This document shows positions 1 through 8,576 of a DNA stretch of 64,000 nt, piece by piece. A model generated the notes under the pieces. The model saw nothing but the letters and a program-made list of their open reading frames with translations, was not told where the DNA came from and did not search any database. Source of the DNA: Arthrobacter yangruifuii (GTDB lineage Bacteria; Actinomycetota; Actinomycetes; Actinomycetales; Micrococcaceae). The translations under genes and the position numbers were made by a program. Within the stretch, counting starts at the first letter, position 1. Every line of letters starts with the position of its first letter. Where the stretch lies: assembly GCF_009192775.1 (NCBI RefSeq), contig NZ_VTFX01000006.1, positions 62,001 through 126,000 of the forward strand, in the 5' to 3' direction.

Positions 1-309
1 GACCCGGCCGTCCGGGAGGCGGCCCGCCAGGTCAACCGGCACTTCGTCCAGGGGCGTGCGGAGGCCCTGGCCGCGTTTACGGCGAGCAACCCGTCCGAGC
101 TGCCGGCAGAGTGGGCGGACGCCGCCATGCTCAGCACGCTCAACGCCCAGTTCACCGCGGACCAGCTCAAGGCGTTCACCGGCGAGATGGAAGCGATCCT
201 GCGCGAAAAGCTCGAGGCCTACCGGAGCGAGCCCGGAACCCCCGGAGCCCGCCCCGTCCAACTGCACTTCAACGCCTTTCCCCTCATCGACTTCCAGGAG
301 CAGCCATGA
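1..309 (+). CDS. C-terminal part of a probable ArsR-type winged-helix regulator (partial)
   Basis: The reading frame is open from the first base, so the start lies outside the window. About 102 residues are visible. They are helix-rich (an AARQVNRHF segment, then EMEAILREKLEAY) and end in a short beta-like tail (VQLHFNAFPLIDF). This layout matches the effector half of actinobacterial winged-helix regulators of about 190 residues, but the DNA-binding half is missing. The stop overlaps the next start by ATGA, so the two genes are probably translationally coupled. The family call is tentative. Confidence 0.5.
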   Translation, partial: DPAVREAARQVNRHFVQGRAEALAAFTASNPSELPAEWADAAMLSTLNAQFTADQLKAFTGEMEAILREKLEAYRSEPGTPGARPVQLHFNAFPLIDFQEQP

Positions 310-524
310 GTTCTGCCAGCCTCGTGTACTACCCGTCCGCCCCCGCCGCCGTCCACGCAGGATTCACGTCCCGCGCCCTGATCCGCCTCGGCACGGCCTT
401 CATCGCCGCCGGCTCCAGGCTCGCCCAGCCCGAAGGACCGGAAGTGGCCCTCTTCAGGGAGCATCTGGAGCGCCGGACCGATGCACGGGCCATCGCGCAC
501 AGCGGCCTCCACCTGATGTTGTAG
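306..524 (+). CDS. Small protein of unknown function
   Basis: A 72-residue protein whose ATG overlaps the stop of the upstream regulator (ATGA). It starts MSSASLVYYPSAP and contains a mixed helical stretch (ALIRLGTAFIAAGSRLA). No signal peptide, membrane segment or known motif is visible. Tight coupling to the putative ArsR-type regulator suggests a common function. I do not recognise the family. Confidence 0.55.
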   Translation: MSSASLVYYPSAPAAVHAGFTSRALIRLGTAFIAAGSRLAQPEGPEVALFREHLERRTDARAIAHSGLHLML

Positions 525-541
525 GACAGCGCCCCGGGGCC

Positions 542-1729
542 TTAGTCCTCAGCCGGAAGAAGCCAGGCACGATCCTGTTCGAAGGACACCTGCACGAAGG
601 TCCCGGCCTGCAGAATGTCCCCCGGCGCGGGGTCGTAGCTGACCGCGGTGACGTTTCCAGCCATCGTCTCGATCTCGTACTCGACCCACGCGCCGTAGAA
701 AACGGACTTGAGCACACGTCCCTGGTTGCCGGAGACCTCCACGGCTTCCGGGGCCGCTGACAGGAGGACGGATTCCGGCCGCACCATCAGGCAGACGTGG
801 CTGTTGGCCTGGAGGGCATCGTGGGCAGGTACGGCATACGAGGCCCCGAGGGCATGCACGGAAGCCCGTGTGCCCTCGGCGCCTGGAATGAGTTCGCCAA
901 TCGAGGTGTCAATGAAGTTTGCCCGGCCAATGAAGTCGGCTACAAAGACCGACGCCGGCTGGCGGTACACCACCTCGGGCGTCGCCACCTGTTCGATCCG
1001 GCCCTGGCGCATCACAACAATGCGGTCGGACAGGCTCATGGCCTCGTCCTGATCGTGTGTGACGTACACGCTGGTGATCCCGAGTTTGTGCTGCAGGGCC
1101 CGGATTTCGGTGCGCATCTGGACACGGAGCTTTGCATCGAGGTTGGACAGTGGCTCGTCGAAGAGCAGCACCTTCGGCTTCATTACCATCGCGCGTGCCA
1201 GGGCCACACGCTGCTGCTGGCCGCCGGAGAGCTGGTTCGGCGCCCGGTCCGCAAGCTTGGTGAGACTCATGGAGGTCAGGGCGAAATTTACCTCTTCCTC
1301 AACGCGTTTCTTGGGGAACTTCTGCAGTCTTAAGCCGTAGGCGACGTTGTCGAACACGCTCATGTGCGGAAAGAGGGCATAGGACTGGAACACCATCGCC
1401 ATCGGGCGCTTGTCCGGGGTGAGTTCCAGCATATCTTCGCCGTCGAGGGTCAGTTTTCCGGCAGACGGGGTCTCGAACCCGGCGATCATGCGCAGGGTGG
1501 TGGTTTTGCCGCACCCGGACGGGCCAAGGAGGGTGAGGAATTCACCCGGGAGGATATCGAGGTTGATGCCTGCGACGGCGGGTTCAGCGCTGGCCCCGCC
1601 GGGGTACTGCTTGACGAGGTTATCCAGGTGCAGGCTCCCGGACGGGAGTTCTGTACCGATGGTCTTGCTGGTGGTGCTGAGGGCTGTTGCCATGGTGTTC
1701 TCCAGGGTTATGCGGGAAGCGGAGGTCAA
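542..1729 (-). CDS. ABC transporter ATP-binding protein (FbpC/PotA-like)
   Basis: A 395-residue ATPase for the importer formed with the next two genes. Walker A is GPSGCGKTT, the signature is LSGGQQQR, Walker B is VLLFDEP, followed by the H-loop in VTHDQDEA. A C-terminal TOBE-like region of about 120 residues follows (LMVRPESVLL onwards), as in ferric, spermidine and phosphonate importers. The start overlaps the permease stop by ATGA, so the genes are coupled. There may be some 15-30 extra N-terminal residues; an internal ATG (MATALSTT) is an alternative start. The substrate is not visible in this subunit. Confidence 0.9.
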   Translation of the reverse strand: MTSASRITLENTMATALSTTSKTIGTELPSGSLHLDNLVKQYPGGASAEPAVAGINLDILPGEFLTLLGPSGCGKTTTLRMIAGFETPSAGKLTLDGEDMLELTPDKRPMAMVFQSYALFPHMSVFDNVAYGLRLQKFPKKRVEEEVNFALTSMSLTKLADRAPNQLSGGQQQRVALARAMVMKPKVLLFDEPLSNLDAKLRVQMRTEIRALQHKLGITSVYVTHDQDEAMSLSDRIVVMRQGRIEQVATPEVVYRQPASVFVADFIGRANFIDTSIGELIPGAEGTRASVHALGASYAVPAHDALQANSHVCLMVRPESVLLSAAPEAVEVSGNQGRVLKSVFYGAWVEYEIETMAGNVTAVSYDPAPGDILQAGTFVQVSFEQDRAWLLPAED

Positions 1730-3465
1730 TTGAGCCGCGTCGGTGCGCTGCGGTCGCGGATGAGGAGGTTCATCAAACCGATCACTCCGAGCACGATGGC
1801 GATGAGGATAGTGCAGTACGCGAAAGCGTTGCCGAAGCGGCCGGAGTCAACTTCGGAGAGGATCTGGGACGTCATGATCTTTGTCTGCGGGGTGGTGATG
1901 AAGATGATGGGGGACAACGTGGTCATCGCACGGGCAAAGGCGTAGGTCAGGCCGGAGAGCAGTGCAGGACGGATCAGCGGAAGCGTGATGCTCCTGAAGG
2001 TCCTGAGTCCGGAGGCCCCCAGCGATGTGGATGCCTCGTCGATGGCTGGATCGATCTGCTGCAGGGCAGCGATGCCGGAACGCTGCCCGGAGGGCATGGA
2101 CCGGATGACATAAACCATCACAATGGCCAGGGCGCCGCCGAAGATCGCACCGCCTCCTGCCAGGGCCGGCAGGAGTTGGATGTTGCCGATGATGAACGGC
2201 TTGTTGAACGCCAGTGCGTAGCCGATGCCAAGGACGGTGCCCGGGACGGCGAGCCCCAGCATGCCCAGGAAATCCAGAGCGCCACGGCCGCGGCGCACCT
2301 TTCGGACCACCAGCCAGGCGAGGACCATGCCCAGGACGCCGGCAACCGGGGTGGCGATCAGGGCAAGGATCGTCGTCGTGAACATGGCGTCCGAGCCGAT
2401 ACCGGAGAACACGTATTTGTAATTGGCGAGCGTGAAGGTGTTGTTCACTCCCAGAATGGCGGTGAAGGCGCCCACGAAAACGGTGACGTAAATGGCGAGG
2501 ATCAGTACGGCGATACTCAGGACGACGGTGAGCAGTGGAATCCGGGCGAGGGGGGAACGAAGCAGCGTGACGTGGCCGGAGGGCTTGCCGGTGACGGAGA
2601 CCACGCTGCGCCGCTCCGCCCAGTACCGCTGGACCAGGAAAACGAGTAGCCCGGGAAGCAGCAGAATCAGGGAGTATGCGGCGCCGCTGGCCACGTCATA
2701 CTCACCCGTTATGGCGATGTAGGCACGGGAGGACAGGACGGTGAAGTCGCCCCCGATGACCAACGGGTTGGCCAAGTCAGCAATTGCCTCGACAAAGAGC
2801 AGCAGGAAGCAGCTCGCGAAACCCGGGATGAGCATGGGAATGGTGACGCTGCGGAAGATCTTCCACCGGTTGGCGCCCAGGCTGGAGGCCGCCTCATCCA
2901 TTGCCGGGTCCAGGCTGCGCAGCATCCCGAGCAGGTTCATATAGGCCACGGGGAAGAAGGACAGGGAGAGGACCAAGGTCAATCCGGTCAGCCCGTAGAT
3001 GTTGTAGTCCAGGCCGAGCATTTTGTTGGTCACCAGGCCGCTCCGCCCGAACAGGGTGATCACCGCCGTCGCCACCGCGAACGGCGGAGAAACGATAGGC
3101 AGCAGGGCAATCAGGTGCAGGAGCTTTTTCCCGCGGAAGTCGAGCCGGGCCTGTGCATAGGCGAAGGCAAAACCGATTGCCGTCCCGACAGCCCCCACAA
3201 GGATCCCGAGGACGACGGTGTTGAGCAGGACGGTCCGGTTGGCCGATGACGTGAAGACGTTCCGCAACGTTTCCATACCGTCGGCGCCGAAGGCCTGGGT
3301 CAGGATGCGGATCAGCGGATAGCCGATCAGGAGGGCCAGGATCAGGACGATGGCAGCGATAACGGCCTTGGTGACCGTGTCCATCCTGGCTCCCCCCTGA
3401 CGGGATCCTTTCCGGGGCGGTGCAGCCGTTGGGAGGGCAGCAGGGGGGAGCGTATCAAGGCTCAC
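1726..3465 (-). CDS. Fused double-domain ABC importer permease
   Basis: A 579-residue inner-membrane permease with two binding-protein-dependent transport domains in tandem and about 12 hydrophobic segments. Each half carries an EAA-type loop (DEAASSLGANRWKIFRSVTIP and DEASTSLGASGLRTFRSITLP regions). The single-chain arrangement is typical of FbpB, AfuB and 2-aminoethylphosphonate type importers. It lies between the binding protein (53 nt upstream) and the ATPase (4-nt overlap) in one transcription unit. Confidence 0.9.
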   Translation of the reverse strand: MSLDTLPPAALPTAAPPRKGSRQGGARMDTVTKAVIAAIVLILALLIGYPLIRILTQAFGADGMETLRNVFTSSANRTVLLNTVVLGILVGAVGTAIGFAFAYAQARLDFRGKKLLHLIALLPIVSPPFAVATAVITLFGRSGLVTNKMLGLDYNIYGLTGLTLVLSLSFFPVAYMNLLGMLRSLDPAMDEAASSLGANRWKIFRSVTIPMLIPGFASCFLLLFVEAIADLANPLVIGGDFTVLSSRAYIAITGEYDVASGAAYSLILLLPGLLVFLVQRYWAERRSVVSVTGKPSGHVTLLRSPLARIPLLTVVLSIAVLILAIYVTVFVGAFTAILGVNNTFTLANYKYVFSGIGSDAMFTTTILALIATPVAGVLGMVLAWLVVRKVRRGRGALDFLGMLGLAVPGTVLGIGYALAFNKPFIIGNIQLLPALAGGGAIFGGALAIVMVYVIRSMPSGQRSGIAALQQIDPAIDEASTSLGASGLRTFRSITLPLIRPALLSGLTYAFARAMTTLSPIIFITTPQTKIMTSQILSEVDSGRFGNAFAYCTILIAIVLGVIGLMNLLIRDRSAPTRLN

Positions 3466-3518
3466 GGGGGAACTCCTAGCAGGGATGAAGGAACAGCGGC
3501 ATACGGATGGGAGCGCGG

Positions 3519-4577
3519 TTACTCGCGTGGCTGTGCGGCGATTTCCTCGTCAAAACGAGTGGTGAGGCCCTTTTTGGCCTCTGCAGCCGCAACGAAGTCG
3601 TAGTCAACGAGATTCGTGGATGCCAGGTCAATCATGCGATCGTCCTGCACAGACTCGGGGTTGGTCAGGACCTGGTAGGAGCCCACCGTCGGGCCGATAT
3701 TCTGGGCCTCCGGAGTCAGCGACCAGTCCACGTAGGCCTGCGCGGCGGCCAGGTTCTTGCTGCCCTTCACAATGCCGACACCGCCAACCTCGTAGCCGGT
3801 GCCCTCCTTGGGCAAGGACACCACCAGGTCCGTCATGCCCGCTTCCTTGTACTTCACGCAGTCATGGGTGAAGACCAGTCCGACGGCGACCTCGCCGCGT
3901 CCTGCGGCCTGGCCCGGGGCGGTGCCGCTCTTGGAATACTGCAACACATTGTTGTGGAGGCCGCGCATGTATTCGAAGGCGGCGTCTTCATCACCGTTTG
4001 CCAGAGTGGCCTGCGTCCACAGCGTGGTGAAGGCGGTGCCTGACGTGGACGGGTGCGCGGTGGAGACCTGCCCCTTGAGCTTGGGATCCAGAAGGTCTTC
4101 CCAGGAGTCCGGCACGTCAACGCCGAGGGCATCCAGCTTTGCCTGGTTCGAGCAGAACCCCAGGGCGCCGACGTACACGCCCGTCCAGTAGTTCTCGGAG
4201 TCGCGGTACTTTTCCGGAATGTCATCCGCGTTGGGCGACTCATACTGCTCAAGCAGTCCGGCGGCACTGGCTGTTCCGTAGCCGTCGACCGGACCGCCGT
4301 GCCAGATATCGAATTCGGGGGAGTCTTTCGCGGACTCAAGGCGGGCCACGGTCTCGCCCGAGGACAAACGGACAAAATTGGTCTGGACACCGGTCTTCTC
4401 GGTGAACGCCGACGTCATCGCCTGGCACCAGTCCTCCATGGCGCCGCAGGCGACGGTGAGGCTGCCGCTGAGCTCGCCGTCGGACGATGCCTGCTCGGCA
4501 TCGTCGACCACGCAGCCCGAAAGGCCTAGCGAGGCGGAACCGAGAATGGCCATTGTGAGCGCTACTTTGCGCTTCAT
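3519..4577 (-). CDS. Solute-binding lipoprotein of the ABC importer (AfuA/FbpA-like)
   Basis: A lipoprotein of about 352 residues. A basic MKRK start and hydrophobic stretch lead to the lipobox LSGC. The mature part resembles family-1 solute-binding proteins (LTVACGAMEDWCQAM, FDIWHGGPVDGYG, HPSTSGTAFTTLW, YSKSGTAPGQAAGRGE, EGTGYEVGGVGIVKG). These blocks recall AfuA-type proteins that bind sugar phosphates or ferric complexes, so substrate choice is open. The second ATG is preferred because an AAAGG site lies 7 nt before it; a start two codons earlier (4583) is possible. Confidence 0.88.
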   Translation of the reverse strand: MKRKVALTMAILGSASLGLSGCVVDDAEQASSDGELSGSLTVACGAMEDWCQAMTSAFTEKTGVQTNFVRLSSGETVARLESAKDSPEFDIWHGGPVDGYGTASAAGLLEQYESPNADDIPEKYRDSENYWTGVYVGALGFCSNQAKLDALGVDVPDSWEDLLDPKLKGQVSTAHPSTSGTAFTTLWTQATLANGDEDAAFEYMRGLHNNVLQYSKSGTAPGQAAGRGEVAVGLVFTHDCVKYKEAGMTDLVVSLPKEGTGYEVGGVGIVKGSKNLAAAQAYVDWSLTPEAQNIGPTVGSYQVLTNPESVQDDRMIDLASTNLVDYDFVAAAEAKKGLTTRFDEEIAAQPRE

Positions 4578-4691
4578 GGGCATGCCTTTCGTATTGGGGG
4601 AGCATCATTGCGGCCCCGTCGATTACCCGAGTCCCGGGTGGAGAGTGCTCTTCAAGGTATCGACGATCCCGCCCACTGCGGGCATGCCCAT

Positions 4692-4718
4692 GGTCACGTT
4701 CGGTCACAACATCGTGAC
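4692..4718. promoter_or_regulatory. Candidate response-regulator operator: GGTCAC direct repeats with an inverted half-site
   Basis: Two GGTCAC copies start exactly 10 bp apart (4692 and 4702), and the second forms an inverted repeat GTCAC-N6-GTGAC (4703-4718). Half-sites at one-helical-turn spacing are typical of OmpR-family response regulators. The site lies between the response-regulator gene and the binding-protein gene, upstream of the importer genes. The assignment is inference. Confidence 0.45.
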
Positions 4719-4738
4719 TTTGGGGCGGCTTCGGTGCG

Positions 4739-5431
4739 CTACTCCCGTCCCGGACGGGCCAGCTCGTACCCGACCCCGCGTACCGCCCGGATGGCCCGGG
4801 GAAGGCCCTCACTTTGCAGTGACTTCCGGACCCGGTAAAGCGCGGTTTTCAGCATTTCCTTCCCGCCGGGTCCTTCATCGATCTGCCATCCGGACAACAG
4901 CAGATCCCGGAAGGAAACGGGCTGGCCTTGTGCACTGGCGAGGCGCCGCAGGAGCCTGAGTTCCAAGGAGGAGAGGTGGACGTAATGCCCGTTGACTGTA
5001 GCGGCATCCTGGCTGACATGCAGAGGACCGCAAACGATGACCTCGGACTGCGCAGGGGCAGCCCTTGACCGGCGAACCAGTGCTTCGGCGCGCAGGGCCA
5101 GTTCGCGGGGATGGAAGGGCTTGATTACGTAGTCATCAGCACCGGCCTCCAGTCCGGCGATGCGGTCCTGGGCACCGCTTTTCGCCGTCAGCAGCAGCAC
5201 CGGAACATCACTCGTTTCCCGGATCCGCCGGCACAGCGAAAGCCCGGAGGCCTGCGGCAGCATTACATCGAGGACCACGAGGTCGAATTTCCGGCCGCGG
5301 AAAAGGTTCCAGGCAGACTCCGCGTCCTTCGCCGAGACGGCGGAAAACCCCTGGGTTTCCAGGGCGAAGGTGACGATGTCCAGCATCTGGGGCTCATCAT
5401 CGACCACAAGGGCAAGGTGCTGGTATTCCAT
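4739..5431 (-). CDS. OmpR-family two-component response regulator
   Basis: A 230-residue protein. The receiver domain is residues 1-120, with the acidic pair near the N-terminus (VDDEPQM), the phosphoacceptor Asp in VVLDVMLP, the conserved Thr in LLTAKSG and Lys in VIKPFHP. The C-terminal winged helix ends in TALYRVRKSLQ and IRAVRGVGYEL. Its ATG overlaps the kinase stop (TAATG). It lies directly upstream of the ABC importer on the same strand, so control of the importer is likely. Confidence 0.93.
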   Translation of the reverse strand: MEYQHLALVVDDEPQMLDIVTFALETQGFSAVSAKDAESAWNLFRGRKFDLVVLDVMLPQASGLSLCRRIRETSDVPVLLLTAKSGAQDRIAGLEAGADDYVIKPFHPRELALRAEALVRRSRAAPAQSEVIVCGPLHVSQDAATVNGHYVHLSSLELRLLRRLASAQGQPVSFRDLLLSGWQIDEGPGGKEMLKTALYRVRKSLQSEGLPRAIRAVRGVGYELARPGRE

Positions 5432-6411
5432 TAGGACGCTCCTGCGGCGGCACGGCTCAGGACCCGCTCCGGGCTTTGCTCGGGAAGACTGAAGAGCATG
5501 GTGGTGCCGCGGCCCGGGGTGCTGTCTACAAAAACGTCGCCGCCGTGCATCTGGACTATCTGTCGGGTGATCACAAGCCCAAGGCCGGTGCCGTCCTGAA
5601 GCGGCCTGCCGCTGGAGAAACGCTTGAACAACTCGCGGCGGCGCGCTTCGTCCATCCCCTCGCCGTCGTCGCTGACCGAAACGAGCACCTGGTCATCCGC
5701 GTTGACTATGCGTAGCGTGATGAGCTTTGTGTTTGTCGCGTGCGCCACGGCGTTGTTGATGAGGTTGGTCATCGCCTGCCGGATCAGGGCACCGTCCGCC
5801 CATACCCTCGGCGGGGCGCCGGGGCAGTCAAGGGCGAACTGCATGTCGTGCAGCTGGCGATGTTCGGCAAGCACCTCGGCCGCTAGGGTGCGCAGGTTGA
5901 CGCGGTGAAGATGCAACTCGAACATACCGGCGTCAATCCGCGCCTGAGTCAGCAGATCCTCTGCCAAGGCTATGACCGCATGGCAGTTCCCGCTAATCGT
6001 CCTCACAAAGCGTGCCTGGCTGTCCGTGAGTGGCCCGGGGGAACGCTCGGCCAGGAGGTCCGACGCACCGCGGATCAGGGCCAGGGGTGTACGGATTTCG
6101 TGGCTCACTACGGAAATCTGGTCCGCATTCCGCTGGGCGATATTGCGCAGCCGGGCAATCTCGGCGCGGTCGGATAGCCAGAACCGGACAACCACAAAAA
6201 GGGCGGCCATCGCTCCGATAGCCAGCGTGTCAAAGATCAGTGCGGCCAGAACAGTGCCAGAGGGGGCCAGGCCGCAGAAGATGAAAAGCCCTGCAAGCAC
6301 GAGGAAAAATGCGGCGCCAATGCTCCGTACGATCAACGGCAAGGGCATCCGCCAGACCGCAAAGAGTCCGAGGATCGCTCCGGCAGCGGAGCAGTAGCAA
6401 AGCCATTTCAC
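5431..6411 (-). CDS. Membrane sensor histidine kinase
   Basis: A 326-residue protein with about four closely packed hydrophobic segments in the first 100 residues and no sizeable extracytoplasmic sensor domain. The H-box is VSHEIRTPLALI, the N-box is NLINNAVAHA, G1 is DDGEGM and G2 is GTGLGL. It is coupled to the response regulator (TAATG overlap). The lack of an external domain suggests that it senses within the membrane or through a partner, perhaps the adjacent importer; that is inference. Confidence 0.92.
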   Translation of the reverse strand: MKWLCYCSAAGAILGLFAVWRMPLPLIVRSIGAAFFLVLAGLFIFCGLAPSGTVLAALIFDTLAIGAMAALFVVVRFWLSDRAEIARLRNIAQRNADQISVVSHEIRTPLALIRGASDLLAERSPGPLTDSQARFVRTISGNCHAVIALAEDLLTQARIDAGMFELHLHRVNLRTLAAEVLAEHRQLHDMQFALDCPGAPPRVWADGALIRQAMTNLINNAVAHATNTKLITLRIVNADDQVLVSVSDDGEGMDEARRRELFKRFSSGRPLQDGTGLGLVITRQIVQMHGGDVFVDSTPGRGTTMLFSLPEQSPERVLSRAAAGAS

Positions 6412-6455
6412 AGTTGCAGTGTAGAGGGGCCTCCGGCCGGGCTATGAAAGCGGCG

Positions 6456-6590
6456 TCACTTTATGTCGAAGGCGAACCCGCCCTGATGATGCCCGAACCG
6501 CTCCTGCAGGAAATTTCCGGTGTTGGTCAGGTCTATCGATGCCTGGCGGTGACGACTGTCTTTGACCAGTACCGCCACGCAAAAGGAAGC
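6456..6590 (-). pseudogene. Truncated C-terminal relic of a paralogue of the membrane protein at 10830-11621
   Basis: On the minus strand, from about 6556 to the stop at 6456-6458, the sequence reads SRHRQASIDLTNTGNFLQER, then FGHHQGGFAFDIK. The end of the gene at 10830-11621 reads SRHRRTSAELTNTGNFLRER followed by FGRGQGYDFGIK. Upstream of SRHR the similarity fades and an in-frame stop appears at about 6590-6600, so only the last 30 or so codons survive. The rest of the 332-bp gap before the EAL gene shows nothing else recognisable apart from the EAL gene's ribosome binding site. Confidence 0.75.
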
Positions 6591-6743
6591 GTGTGCCGGC
6601 AACCCTCAGTCCACCTGAGTGAAACGGGTCCCCCGGCCGCCTCCGCGACCAACGGCGCGGCGGTGCGAGTCGACGGGGGTGTGCTGACCACGGTGGTCTA
6701 GCTGCCGTAATGTACTGCTCCTATTCACTCAGGGGGACACCAC

Positions 6744-7511
6744 ATGGCATGCAACGGCTGCAGCACGGCTTCCAAACTCGACTTCGATTTCAGCATGGCG
6801 TTCCAGCCGATTTACGACGCCGGGGCCGGCCGCGTGTGGGGCTACGAGGCCCTGGTGCGGGGAACCTCCGGCGAAGGGGCCTACGAGGTCCTGTCCAAGG
6901 TACTGCCGGAGCAGAAGTACCGCTTTGACCAGGACTGCCGGGTCAAAGCCATTGAGCTGGCCTCGCAGCTGTTTCCCGCCGGCGAGGAGCCGATGCTCTC
7001 CATCAACTTCATGCCGAAGGCCGTCTACGAGCCGGCCGCCTGCCTGCGCGCCACCCTGAACACCGCCCGGCGCTGCAACTTCCCGATGTCCTCGATCATG
7101 TTCGAGTTCACCGAAAACGAAGAGGTGCTGGACACCGCCCACCTCACCAACATCATCACCGAATACCGCAGGCACGGGTTCACCACGGCCGTGGACGATT
7201 TCGGTGCCGGACATGCAGGGCTGGGCCTGCTGGTCGACTTCCAGCCGGACCTGATCAAAATCGACATGAAACTCGTCCGCGGAATCGACACCAGCCCGGC
7301 CCGTCAGGCTGTCCTGGCCGGCATCATCGGCATCGCCCGGGACCTGGGCATCACGCTGCTGGCCGAAGGCATCGAAACCGAAGCGGAGTATCAGGTGCTC
7401 AAGCACGCCGGAATCCGCCTGTTCCAGGGCTACTGGTTTGCGAAGCCTGCCTTTGAAGCGCTTCCGCCGGTGCGCTTCGATGCCGTACCGGAGTCCGGCG
7501 TCACCGTCTAG
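6744..7511 (+). CDS. EAL-domain cyclic-di-GMP phosphodiesterase
   Basis: A 255-residue stand-alone EAL domain, predicted to hydrolyse c-di-GMP in the cytoplasm. The signature residues appear intact: YEALVRG, the Asn of SINFMP, FEFTENE, DDFGAGHAG, LIKIDMKLV, LLAEGIETE and FQGYWFAKP. The N-terminus has a CNGC pair. There is no GGDEF, PAS, BLUF or membrane segment. An AGGGGGA ribosome site lies 6 nt before the ATG. The stop overlaps that of the convergent WYL regulator (7508-7511). Confidence 0.92.
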   Translation: MACNGCSTASKLDFDFSMAFQPIYDAGAGRVWGYEALVRGTSGEGAYEVLSKVLPEQKYRFDQDCRVKAIELASQLFPAGEEPMLSINFMPKAVYEPAACLRATLNTARRCNFPMSSIMFEFTENEEVLDTAHLTNIITEYRRHGFTTAVDDFGAGHAGLGLLVDFQPDLIKIDMKLVRGIDTSPARQAVLAGIIGIARDLGITLLAEGIETEAEYQVLKHAGIRLFQGYWFAKPAFEALPPVRFDAVPESGVTV

Positions 7512-8470
7512 GAGCGCCGCACCTCCTCGGGGCGGGCGGCAGTAATCCGCGCAGCGAAGCCGCCGAGCGAGTCGATAAATGCGTCGGGCCCAAGGACGGT
7601 AAACGGAGCATCAAAGCGCAGGGCCCAGGACAGCAGCCCGGCTTCCGACCAGGAGCCCACCCGCACCCGGCAGGCGGTCTCCGAGACCTGTTCCAGCTCG
7701 CCGTCACCCAGCCACGGGGCAATCGCGGCGGCGGGAAGTTCGATCAGCAGCTCACCGTAGCAGGGCCAGTCCGCGCCGCCGTCGGAGCCCTTCAGCCGTG
7801 CGGTCAGGAAGCCGGCGGCACCCCCGGCGGGGACCGTTCTGGGGGTAAATCCTGCCCCGGCAGGGACCTTCGGCGTCAGCTTATCCAGCCGGTAGATCCG
7901 CCAATCCGTTTTCTCCAGATCCCAGCAGATCAGGTACCAGCGCCCCCGCCGGGCGACGACGGCGTGCGGCTCCACACGGCGCGGCGGCCGGGACACGTCA
8001 TCGCCGTAGTCGAAGCGAAGCACCCGGCGGTCCCGGGCGGCGGTGCTGACCGCTTCAAGGACCTTCGGATCCACCCGCGCGGAGGCGCCGGCGTCGGTGA
8101 ACCGGATCCCCTCCACACGGTGCCGCAGCCGCGAGGGCATCACCTGCTTCACCGTGGTCAGCGCCCGGGCCGCGGCGTCGTCCAGATCCACTCCGCTGGA
8201 CGGGGCGCTCTGCAGTGCGACGGCGATGGCCACGGCCTGCTCATCATCAAAAAGCAGCGGCGGCAGTTCCGAACCGGCAGCCAGCCGGTAGCCGCCGTCG
8301 GGCCCCTTGACCGCATCGATGCTGTAGCCCAGCTCCCGCAGCCGGTCCACGTCGCGGCGGACCGTTCGCGGCGTTACGTCCAGACGTTCGGCCAGAACCC
8401 GCCCCGGCCAGTCCCGGCGGGACTGCAGCAGCGAGAGCAGGGCGAGCATTCTCGAGGAGGTTCCGGGCAT
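7508..8470 (-). CDS. WYL-domain transcriptional regulator (YafY-like)
   Basis: A 320-residue protein with an N-terminal HTH_11 (LAERLDVTPRTVRRDVDRLRELG) and a central WYL domain (RRGRWYLICWDLEKTDWRIYRLD), then a C-terminal extension domain. WYL domains sense ligands and regulate stress, DNA-damage or metabolic genes. It is divergent from the VOC gene 106 bp away, the common arrangement for such pairs, so control of the VOC gene and itself is likely. Confidence 0.92.
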   Translation of the reverse strand: MPGTSSRMLALLSLLQSRRDWPGRVLAERLDVTPRTVRRDVDRLRELGYSIDAVKGPDGGYRLAAGSELPPLLFDDEQAVAIAVALQSAPSSGVDLDDAAARALTTVKQVMPSRLRHRVEGIRFTDAGASARVDPKVLEAVSTAARDRRVLRFDYGDDVSRPPRRVEPHAVVARRGRWYLICWDLEKTDWRIYRLDKLTPKVPAGAGFTPRTVPAGGAAGFLTARLKGSDGGADWPCYGELLIELPAAAIAPWLGDGELEQVSETACRVRVGSWSEAGLLSWALRFDAPFTVLGPDAFIDSLGGFAARITAARPEEVRRS

Positions 8471-8576
8471 GATCCGAGTATGGCCGAAGAAGAGGACATA
8501 ACCTGTCCTCTACCAGGTTCAGTCTGTTCTCAGGGCCACAAAACGGCGGCCGTCGATCAGACCAAAGGACAGAACC

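Noticed and set aside
1687-2649. 320-codon plus-strand frame opposite the ABC permease
   Set aside because: Composition is Gly/Asp/Arg/Gln-rich without any family motif; the opposite strand encodes a clear permease in the expected frame.
7508-7511. Overlapping convergent stops (also 21292-21295) as possible antisense regulation
   Set aside because: Four-base overlaps of stop codons are common in compact genomes and carry no further signal here.
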